The position numbers and the translations under genes are program-made. Below, piece by piece: positions 1 through 7,082 of a stretch of DNA of 7,082 bases (within the stretch, counting starts at the first letter, position 1; every line of letters begins with the position of its first letter). The notes beneath the pieces were generated by a model that saw nothing but the letters and a program-made list of their open reading frames with translations, had not been told where the DNA came from and made no database searches. The DNA comes from Gammaproteobacteria bacterium (GTDB lineage: Bacteria; Pseudomonadota; Gammaproteobacteria; Steroidobacterales; Steroidobacteraceae), in NCBI GenBank assembly GCA_030038645.1, contig JASHSR010000260.1, positions 1 through 7,082 of the forward strand, written 5' to 3'.

Positions 1-630
1 AATCCGCCCTTCTACGATGTCCTCGGCCGCCGCTACTACGTGCTTGCCTCGGCGAAGGGCTACGTCGCGCGCGGCGTCGCGTCCTGGTACGGCCCCGCCT
101 TCCACGGCATCCGTACCGCGATGGGCGAGCCGTACGACATGTACGCGATGACCGCCGCGCACAAGACGCTTCCCATCCCCTGCTATGTGCGGGTCACGAA
201 CCTGCGCAACGGGCGCAGCGTCGTCGTGCGGATCAACGATCGCGGCCCCTTCGTCGCGAACCGGCTCATCGACCTCTCCTACACCGCCGCGGCGAAGCTC
301 GGCATGCTCCGCGACGGCACGGCGTTCGTGGAGGTGCGGGCGCTCACGCTCGGAAGTCCCGCGGGCGAGCAGCTGACGCGCGCAACGCAGTCTCCGCCGC
401 CCGAGCTCTTCGTCCAGGTCGGCGCCTTCGCGGATCAGGACAACGCCTGGCGGCTGCTCGGCAGGCTGCGGACCGCCGGCTTCACCGATGCGTTCGTGCT
501 CGCGCGCCCCGAGAAGAGCCGCCTGTTCCGCGTGCGGCTGGGTCCCGTCGCGGGTGTCGAGCAGTACGATGCGCTCATCGCGCGGCTCGCGAAGCTCGGT
601 ATCACCGGCGCGCGCCTCGCGCTCGACTGA
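1..630 (+). CDS. rlpA: RlpA-family septal ring lytic transglycosylase, 3' part (5' end outside window)
   Basis: The frame is open from base 1, so the start codon and the expected lipoprotein signal lie upstream; the GTG at 40 is an internal valine. Numbering residues from base 1, a double-psi beta-barrel (RlpA) domain covers about 24-110. It carries ASWYG (27-31), FHG, TAMGEPYDMYAMTAAH and NDRGPF. His54 and Asp80 are 26 residues apart, the spacing I recall for the catalytic His/Asp pair of Pseudomonas aeruginosa RlpA; Glu43 is also conserved. After a Pro-rich linker, a SPOR domain (about 135-209, beginning near LFVQVGAFADQ) should bind denuded septal glycan. Family knowledge: an outer-membrane lipoprotein that cleaves or organises septal peptidoglycan. 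Catalytic activity is inferred, since not all RlpA proteins are enzymes. The next gene, 41 bases on, also belongs to cell-wall metabolism. Confidence 0.93.
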   Translation, partial: NPPFYDVLGRRYYVLASAKGYVARGVASWYGPAFHGIRTAMGEPYDMYAMTAAHKTLPIPCYVRVTNLRNGRSVVVRINDRGPFVANRLIDLSYTAAAKLGMLRDGTAFVEVRALTLGSPAGEQLTRATQSPPPELFVQVGAFADQDNAWRLLGRLRTAGFTDAFVLARPEKSRLFRVRLGPVAGVEQYDALIARLAKLGITGARLALD

Positions 631-657
631 GCCGCGGCGAGAACCGCCGATCCGCTT

Positions 658-665
658 GAGGAGGT
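658..665 (+). promoter_or_regulatory. Strong ribosome binding site for dat
   Basis: GAGGAGGT lies 6 bases before the TTG at 672. This near-complete anti-16S match is the best in the window and decides the TTG start for dat. The encoded protein then begins directly with the family's N-terminal strand (YLNG near residue 9). Confidence 0.85.
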
Positions 666-671
666 ACCCGC

Positions 672-1544
672 TTGGCCGATCCGCTGCCCCTCTGCTATCT
701 GAACGGAGCGTACCTGCCGCTCGGCGAGGCGCGCATCTCGCCGCTCGACCGCGGCTTCCTGTACGCGGACGGCGTCTACGAGGTGATGCCCGTATACGCC
801 GGCCGGCCCTTCCGCTTCGCCGATCACAGCGCGCGGCTCGCGCGCAGCCTCGCCGAGCTCAGAATGGAGGACCCGATGAGCGCCGGCGAGTGGCGGGAGA
901 TGATCGCCCGGCTCATCGAGCGCAACGGCGGCGGCGATCAGTATGTCTATTGGCAGGTGACCCGCGGCGCCGAGCGCGGCCGCAACCACGCCCCGTTGCC
1001 CGTCGTGCCGCGAACGGTCTTCGCGTTCTGTGCCCCTCTGCCGCTCCCGCCACCCGAGGCCCTCGAGCGGGGCCTCGCGTGCATCACGGCCGAGGACACT
1101 CGCTGGGCGCGCTGCGACGTGAAGTCGGTGGCGCTCCTCGCCAATGTGCTGCTGCGGCAGCTCTCCGTGGACGCGGGCGCATCGGAGACGATCCTGCTGC
1201 GGAACGGGGAGCTCACCGAGGCGTCCGCCGCGGCCGTGCACTGCGTGGTGCACGGAGAGCTGCGAACGCCGCCCCGCACGGAGCGCATTCTGCCGGGCAC
1301 CACCCGCAGCGTGGTCGAGGAGCTTGCCGGCCGCGTCGGTCTCACGCATCGGTCGGTCCGGGTGACCGAGGCGGAGCTGCGGGGCGCCGAGGAGGTGTGG
1401 CTCTCGGCCGCGACGCGGGAGCTCATTCCCGTGACGCGCCTCGACGGGCACCCCGTCGGGAGCGGAGCGCCCGGCCCCATCTGGCGCCGCCTGTACGAGG
1501 AGCTGCAGCGCTACAAGCAGGAGCTGGCCGGACAGCCCTGGTGA
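672..1544 (+). CDS. dat: D-amino acid aminotransferase (class IV PLP aminotransferase)
   Basis: A 290-residue fold-type IV PLP enzyme of normal family length, expected to interconvert D-Ala and D-Glu with their 2-oxo acids and so supply D-amino acids for peptidoglycan. It starts at TTG after a strong Shine-Dalgarno. Visible landmarks: YLNG (9-12), DRGFLYADGVYEV (26-38, including the family's active-site Tyr36), VTRG (96-99), then Arg104-Asn-His106 matching the Arg98/His100 pair that binds the substrate carboxylate in Bacillus D-AAT. The Schiff-base lysine is Lys151 in CDVKSVALL, Glu183 contacts the cofactor, and ILPGTTR (206-212) and the SAATRE segment (245-250) complete the site. The Arg-x-His pair favours D-AAT over branched-chain aminotransferase or ADC lyase. 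Oddity: the usual EGSSSN phosphate-cup motif reads EASAAA here. The gene follows rlpA by 41 bases, probably in the same transcript. A cytosolic location is expected. Confidence 0.88.
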   Translation: MADPLPLCYLNGAYLPLGEARISPLDRGFLYADGVYEVMPVYAGRPFRFADHSARLARSLAELRMEDPMSAGEWREMIARLIERNGGGDQYVYWQVTRGAERGRNHAPLPVVPRTVFAFCAPLPLPPPEALERGLACITAEDTRWARCDVKSVALLANVLLRQLSVDAGASETILLRNGELTEASAAAVHCVVHGELRTPPRTERILPGTTRSVVEELAGRVGLTHRSVRVTEAELRGAEEVWLSAATRELIPVTRLDGHPVGSGAPGPIWRRLYEELQRYKQELAGQPW

Positions 1545-1559
1545 CCGGTGTCTCAATAT

Positions 1560-1571
1560 GTCCGGTCGGAC
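1560..1571 (+). repeat. Perfect short palindrome GTCCG-GT-CGGAC within an inverted-repeat cluster
   Basis: GTCCGGTCGGAC has 5-base arms around a 2-base centre. It overlaps two other possible pairings: GACCGG (1543-1548) with CCGGTC (1562-1567), and GTCCGG (1560-1565) with CCGGAC (1587-1592). These compete for the same bases just after the dat stop. No T-run follows, so this is not a standard intrinsic terminator. It could be an operator, a processing hairpin, or chance in GC-rich DNA. Confidence 0.35.
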
Positions 1572-1607
1572 GCCGCATTGGGGCCGCCGGACCCGCCGAG
1601 CCGGCGC

Positions 1608-1624
1608 TTATAACCACATTGTAA
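1608..1624 (+). promoter_or_regulatory. AT-rich imperfect dyad TTATAA-N5-TTGTAA, candidate operator
   Basis: TTATAA and TTGTAA start 11 bases apart, about one helical turn, in DNA that is otherwise very GC-rich. The element lies 74 bases before the cysA start and about 12 bases upstream of the candidate -35 hexamer. A LysR-type activator such as CysB commonly binds AT-rich sites in this position at sulfur genes. Assignment to CysB is inference from position and neighbours only. Confidence 0.35.
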
Positions 1625-1635
1625 CCGCGCGACGG

Positions 1636-1664
1636 CTGACGGCGCCGCACGCCGCCTTTAGGAT
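1636..1664 (+). promoter_or_regulatory. Candidate sigma70-type promoter for the cysA operon
   Basis: CTGACG (1636-1641) and TAGGAT (1659-1664) are each 4/6 matches to the -35 and -10 hexamers and are separated by exactly 17 bases. Initiation would fall near 1671 and give a leader of about 27 bases before the ATG at 1698. No good Shine-Dalgarno precedes that ATG. The matches are modest, so this is the best candidate rather than a certain call. Confidence 0.4.
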
Positions 1665-1697
1665 TACCCGTAGTTCGCGAGCCGACACCGCAGCCGC

Positions 1698-3527
<1,830 letters not shown>

Positions 3528-4373
3528 GTGTCCGCGGAGCGCTTCCACCAGCCCAGCGTTCTGCCGGGTTTCGGCCTGACGTTCGGCTTCACGACTTTCT
3601 TCCTGAGCGCGCTCGTGCTGCTGCCGCTCGCCGCGCTGGTGGTCATGGCCGGCTCGATGCACTGGGACGACTTCGTGCGAGTCGTCTTGAGCGCGCGCGC
3701 CCTCGGCTCCTACCGCCTGTCCTTCGGAGCGTCCTTCCTCGCCGCGTGCATCAACCTCGTGTTCGGGTTCGTGCTCGCCTGGACCCTCGTGCGGTACGAG
3801 TTCCCGGGCCACAAGGCTGTCGATGCGCTCATCGACATGCCCTTCGCGCTGCCGACGGCGGTCTCCGGCATCGCGCTCACCTCGGTGTTCGCCCAGAACG
3901 GCTGGATCGGGCGCTACCTCGCCATGCTCGGCATCCAGGTGGCCTACACCTGGATCGGCGTGACGGTCGCGCTCACTCTGATCGGCATGCCGTTCATGGT
4001 CCGCACGCTCCAGCCGGCGATCGCCGAAGTGCAGCGCGACCTCGAGGATGCCGCCGAGACCCTCGGCGCCGGCCGCCTCTACGCCCTGCGGCGCATCATC
4101 CTGCCGACCGTGCTGCCCGCCATGCTCACCGGCTTCACGCTCTCGTTCGCCCGGGCCGTCGGCGAGTACGGCTCGGTGATCTTCATCGCCGGTAACCTCC
4201 CGATGAAGACCGAGATCACGCCCCTGCTCATCGTCATCCACCTGCAGGAGTTCGACTACCGCGGCGCGGCGGCGCTCGGATCGGTGATGCTCGTGATCTC
4301 GTTCGTGGTGCTGCTCACCATCAACCTCATCCACTCCTGGGGACGGCGGCGTCTCGTCGCCACGGCGCACTGA
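3528..4373 (+). CDS. cysT: Sulfate/thiosulfate ABC importer permease CysT (CysU)
   Basis: A 281-residue inner-membrane permease of normal length. The GTG start directly abuts the cysA stop, with only a weak AGG 9 bases upstream, so translation is probably coupled. The N-terminus PSVLPGFGLTFGFT is typical of CysT, which supports this start. Hydrophobic segments lie near 20-43, 64-88, 101-121, 138-157, 196-212 and 250-269. The EAA coupling loop, which contacts the ATPase, is at 173-193 (EDAAETLGAGRLYALRRIIL). Family-specific stretches are LIDMPFALPTAVSGIAL (101-117), GMPFMVRTLQP (153-163) and FARAVGEYGSVIFIAGN (207-223). It should form the membrane channel as a heterodimer with CysW, encoded next. 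Sulfate and thiosulfate cannot be told apart from sequence. Confidence 0.93.
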   Translation: MSAERFHQPSVLPGFGLTFGFTTFFLSALVLLPLAALVVMAGSMHWDDFVRVVLSARALGSYRLSFGASFLAACINLVFGFVLAWTLVRYEFPGHKAVDALIDMPFALPTAVSGIALTSVFAQNGWIGRYLAMLGIQVAYTWIGVTVALTLIGMPFMVRTLQPAIAEVQRDLEDAAETLGAGRLYALRRIILPTVLPAMLTGFTLSFARAVGEYGSVIFIAGNLPMKTEITPLLIVIHLQEFDYRGAAALGSVMLVISFVVLLTINLIHSWGRRRLVATAH

Positions 4374-5242
4374 TGGCGCTCGGCGTTCCCCTTGCGGTAC
4401 GGGAGGAGCTCGCGACGCGGCCGGGACGCGACACGCTGCTCACGGTGCTGCTGCGCTGGCTCCTCATCTCGGTCTCGCTCGCCTTTCTCGCGGCCTTGCT
4501 GCTCGCGCCGCTCGCCACGGTGTTCGCGACGGCCCTCGGCCACGGCCTGCGCGCCTATTTCGACACCTTCGCCGACGCGGACACGCGCTCCGCGATCCGG
4601 CTCACCCTGGTGAGCGCGGCGGTGGTCGTTCCGCTCAACACCCTGTTCGGGCTCGCCGCCTCCTGGTGCATCGCCAAATTCGAGTTCCGCGGCAAGAGCT
4701 TCTTCCTCACCCTCATCGATCTGCCGCTCGCGGTCTCGCCCGTGATCTCCGGCATGCTGTTCGTGTTGCTGTTCGGGCTGCAGGGCTGGTTCGGGCACTG
4801 GCTGCAGGACCACGACATCAGCATCATCTTCGCCCTGCCGGGCATCATCATCGCCGAGATGTTCGTGACCTTCCCGTACGTCGCCCGAGAGCTGATCCCC
4901 CTCATGCAGCAGCTCGGCAACGACGAGGAGGAGGCGGCCATCACGATGGGCGCGGGCGCTTGGATGACCTTCTTCCGCGTGACCCTGCCGAAGGTGCGCT
5001 GGGGGCTCATCTACGGCGTCATTCTCTGCAACGCGCGGGCCATGGGCGAGTTCGGCGCCGTCTCGGTGGTGTCGGGCCACATCCGGGGCCTCACCGATAC
5101 GATGCCGCTGCACATCGAGATCCTGTATAACGAGTACAACTTCGTCGGCGCGTTCGCGGTGGCCTCCCTTCTCACGCTCCTTGCCGTCCTGACGCTCGTC
5201 ATCAAGACCTTGGTGGAGCGCACGGGGTACAAGCGGCGCTGA
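4373..5242 (+). CDS. cysW: Sulfate/thiosulfate ABC importer permease CysW
   Basis: A 289-residue inner-membrane permease, the second half of the channel. Its ATG overlaps the cysT stop by one base (TGATG), which indicates translational coupling; no clear Shine-Dalgarno precedes it. Hydrophobic segments lie near 28-54, 77-101, 111-137, 151-170, 211-224 and 258-280. The EAA loop is at 185-206 (EEEAAITMGAGAWMTFFR). The stretches LIDLPLAVSPVISGMLFVLL (114-133), ARAMGEFGAVSVVSGHIRG (221-239) and LHIEILYNEYNFVGAFAVAS (246-265) are characteristic of CysW and distinguish it from CysT and from molybdate ModB. It works with CysA and CysT. The cognate periplasmic binding protein (CysP or Sbp) is not in this window and must be encoded elsewhere. 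Confidence 0.94.
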   Translation: MALGVPLAVREELATRPGRDTLLTVLLRWLLISVSLAFLAALLLAPLATVFATALGHGLRAYFDTFADADTRSAIRLTLVSAAVVVPLNTLFGLAASWCIAKFEFRGKSFFLTLIDLPLAVSPVISGMLFVLLFGLQGWFGHWLQDHDISIIFALPGIIIAEMFVTFPYVARELIPLMQQLGNDEEEAAITMGAGAWMTFFRVTLPKVRWGLIYGVILCNARAMGEFGAVSVVSGHIRGLTDTMPLHIEILYNEYNFVGAFAVASLLTLLAVLTLVIKTLVERTGYKRR

Positions 5243-5253
5243 TCCGCAAGAAG

Positions 5254-7082
5254 ATGCTCGACACACTCACCCGGCTCACCGAGACGCTGCGCTTCGATCC
5301 GGCGAAGACGACTCTCAGCTGGTGGCTCGCCGTGAGTCAAGTGACCGTGGTGCTGCTCGTCGCGGGCGGCATCTCCTTCTATGCGATCGGACGGCTGCAC
5401 GACCTCGCCGACGAGCAGGGCAAGTCGCGCGTGCAGCTCGCGGGAGCCATGGCGCGGGAGGACCTGCGGCGCATGAGCGAGGATGCGCTCACCCAGGTGC
5501 GCGTGCTCGCGGATCGCCCGACGCTCGAGCGGCTGCTCGCGGAGAGCCACCCGGAGCAAACGGCGCTGTTCCTGCGGCGCTTCTGCGAGGCCGACATCAC
5601 CATCGACGCCTGCGCGGTGATCGACGGCGGGAAGCTCATCGCCCAGGCCGGGGCGCCGGTTCCCTGGGACGACGTCGCCGCGGCCAACGCCGAGCAGGGT
5701 CAGAGCTTCCTCGCCCTGCCGGCCCAGGCGTCCGCTCCGATGCTCGGCGCCGCGGTCACGGTGACGGCGCATCCCACCGCCAAAGTGCTCATCGTCCGCC
5801 TGCTCAACGACAAGCTCGCCGGGACCCTCACGCGGCAGGTCGGGCTCCCCGTGCGGCTCGTCAACTACCGGACGTTCGCGTCGGCGCCCGTCGATGCGCT
5901 GACGGCCCTGCACACGGCGGGCCTCGCGGACGGCAATTCGGCGGTGCAGCGAATCGACTCGCTCGATCTCTACGCCGCGAGCTTCCCGATCTTCGCCTCG
6001 ACCGGCGAGGCCATCGCGCTGATCGAGGTACGGCTGCCTGCCGCGGAGATCGACAGCTCCGCGCGGCGTCTCATCCGCCACCTGCTCGTCACCGCGCTCA
6101 TCCTCGCGGTTCTCGCCGTGCTCGCAGGCTCCATTCTCGGGCGGTACGTCACGGGTCCCGTGCAGGCGCTCACCGCCGCGGCGGTGCGCCTCGGTGAGGG
6201 CGATTTCTCGACCTCCATACCGAGCGGCGGGGCCGCCGAGGTCGGCGCGCTCGCTCGCACCATGGAGGACATGCGCCGCAATCTCGTCGATCTCACGGGT
6301 GCGCTCCGGCGGCGCGAGGCCGAGGCGCGGGCCGTGCTCGGCGGCATCGTGGAGGGCGTGTACGCCGTCGACAAGAACCGCACGATCCGCTACCTCAACC
6401 CGCAAGCCGCACGGCTGCTGAAGGTCGATCCCGCGGAGGCCGTCGGCCGGTTCTGCGGCGATGTGCTGCGCCCGCGGGCCGAGGACGGCGTGCGTCCTTG
6501 CGAGAGCCACTGCCCCATCCTCCAAGCGCGCGTCGATGGAACCGCCCGCGCGGTCGAGTACTTGCAGACGGGCGAGCGCAACTCGCGGACGGCGCTCATC
6601 ACGAGCTCGAGCCTGGTCGACGGCCTTCAGGTGCAGGTGATCCGCGATGAGACCGAGCTCGAGGCGGTGCGCCGCGCGCGCGATTCGGTGCTCGCCAACA
6701 TCTCGCACGAGTTCCGCACGCCGCTCGCCGCTCAGCTCGCCTCCATCGAGCTGCTGCGCGACGGCATGCAGGCGATGAGCGCGGAGGAGCGCGAGAGCCT
6801 CGTGCTCTCGCTCGAGCGCGGCACGCTCCGCCTCACGCGGCTCATCGACAATCTGCTCGAGAGCGTGCGCATCGAGTCCGGCCAGCTCGGCATCCGCAGG
6901 CAGAGCGTCGACCTCGCCGACGTGATCGACGACGCCACCGCGCTGATCGGCTCGCTCCTGAAGCTGCGGCGCCAGAGCCTCGAGGTGAGCCTGCCGCCCG
7001 GGCTGCCGCTCGTGAGCGGCGATATGACCCGGCTCACGCAGGTGCTCGTGAATCTGCTCGCGAACGCCAACAAGTTCGCCCC
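5254..7082 (+). CDS. Membrane sensor histidine kinase with periplasmic sensor, HAMP and Cys-containing PAS domain (3' end outside window)
   Basis: 609 complete codons are visible and the frame is open at the window end. Domains in order: TM1 about 23-46; a periplasmic sensor about 49-272 (Cache-like size, but not assigned to a family; Cys111 and Cys120); TM2 about 273-297; HAMP about 298-348 (Pro302, Glu329); PAS about 355-466; HisKA with H-box SHEFRTPLA and phospho-acceptor His485; then the HATPase N-box NLLANANKF (600-608), where the window stops. The PAS domain contains Cys401, Cys416 and Cys420 (C-x14-C-x3-C-P, with His419), a possible metal or redox site. ATG 5254 is used because no ATG, GTG or TTG lies in frame over the preceding 90 bases; its ribosome site is weak. 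It sits 11 bases after cysW, so it is probably co-transcribed with the importer and may sense its substrate or sulfur/redox status. That link is inference; any response regulator would lie beyond the window. Confidence 0.9.
   Translation, partial: MLDTLTRLTETLRFDPAKTTLSWWLAVSQVTVVLLVAGGISFYAIGRLHDLADEQGKSRVQLAGAMAREDLRRMSEDALTQVRVLADRPTLERLLAESHPEQTALFLRRFCEADITIDACAVIDGGKLIAQAGAPVPWDDVAAANAEQGQSFLALPAQASAPMLGAAVTVTAHPTAKVLIVRLLNDKLAGTLTRQVGLPVRLVNYRTFASAPVDALTALHTAGLADGNSAVQRIDSLDLYAASFPIFASTGEAIALIEVRLPAAEIDSSARRLIRHLLVTALILAVLAVLAGSILGRYVTGPVQALTAAAVRLGEGDFSTSIPSGGAAEVGALARTMEDMRRNLVDLTGALRRREAEARAVLGGIVEGVYAVDKNRTIRYLNPQAARLLKVDPAEAVGRFCGDVLRPRAEDGVRPCESHCPILQARVDGTARAVEYLQTGERNSRTALITSSSLVDGLQVQVIRDETELEAVRRARDSVLANISHEFRTPLAAQLASIELLRDGMQAMSAEERESLVLSLERGTLRLTRLIDNLLESVRIESGQLGIRRQSVDLADVIDDATALIGSLLKLRRQSLEVSLPPGLPLVSGDMTRLTQVLVNLLANANKFA

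Noticed and set aside
40..42. GTG at 40 as the start of rlpA
   Set aside because: The frame is open to base 1 and the upstream residues (NPPFYDVLGRRYY) fit the conserved region before the RlpA domain. Starting at 40 would also remove any lipoprotein signal.
1541..1592. Intrinsic terminator after dat
   Set aside because: Hairpin arms exist, but no T-run follows any of them, so a standard Rho-independent terminator is not supported.
1609..1614. TATAAC as a -10 box
   Set aside because: It is a 5/6 match, but no acceptable -35 hexamer lies 16-18 bases upstream; the nearest TTG-type hexamer (1578) is about 25 bases away.
4373..4613. Small alternative frames inside cysW and the other permease genes
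   Set aside because: They are Arg/Ser-rich shadow translations with no ribosome site or motif, overlapping genes with clear transporter signatures.
5011..6708. Long open frame on the - strand, antisense to the end of cysW and the kinase
   Set aside because: It has the same biased composition and no recognisable motif, and it lies entirely opposite well-supported genes.

Overview
The window is GC-rich, densely coding DNA with every gene on the + strand. It looks like a proteobacterial chromosome, most likely a GC-rich gammaproteobacterium. This guess rests on an RlpA-type lipoprotein gene next to a D-amino-acid aminotransferase gene (neighbours of dacA and lipB in many members of that class) and on a complete CysA/CysT/CysW-type permease set. 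No species can be named. There are no tRNA or rRNA genes, CRISPR arrays, transposases or other mobile-element genes.

Region 1 (1-1544) is an envelope module. It holds the 3' part of an rlpA-like gene (DPBB plus SPOR domains, peptidoglycan and septum associated). After 41 bases comes dat, a class IV PLP aminotransferase expected to make D-amino acids such as D-Glu or D-Ala for peptidoglycan. dat begins at a TTG preceded by a near-perfect Shine-Dalgarno sequence. dacA, which often lies between these two genes, is absent.

Region 2 (1545-1697) is the only sizeable intergenic gap, 153 bases. It holds overlapping short inverted repeats, an AT-rich imperfect dyad (TTATAA-N5-TTGTAA) and a plausible sigma70-type promoter ending about 30 bases before the next gene.

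Region 3 (1698 to the window end) looks like one operon: cysA, cysT, cysW and a sensor histidine kinase. The junctions are abutting (cysA/cysT), a 1-base overlap (cysT/cysW) and an 11-base gap (cysW/kinase). The permease and ATPase sequences match the sulfate/thiosulfate importer family, but no substrate-binding protein is encoded here.

Two things are out of the ordinary. The ATPase is 609 residues rather than about 350; after the NBD and TOBE-like part it has an extra alpha/beta region whose last ~125 residues resemble a universal stress protein (UspA) domain without the usual nucleotide-binding glycine motif. The operon then continues into a membrane histidine kinase (TM - periplasmic sensor - TM - HAMP - PAS - HisKA - start of HATPase) whose PAS domain carries a C-x14-C-x3-C-P cluster. 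Together these suggest an anion importer with a built-in cytosolic regulatory domain, co-expressed with its own sensor. This is the best candidate in the window for an under-described system. The kinase runs off the window end, so any partner response regulator lies outside it.
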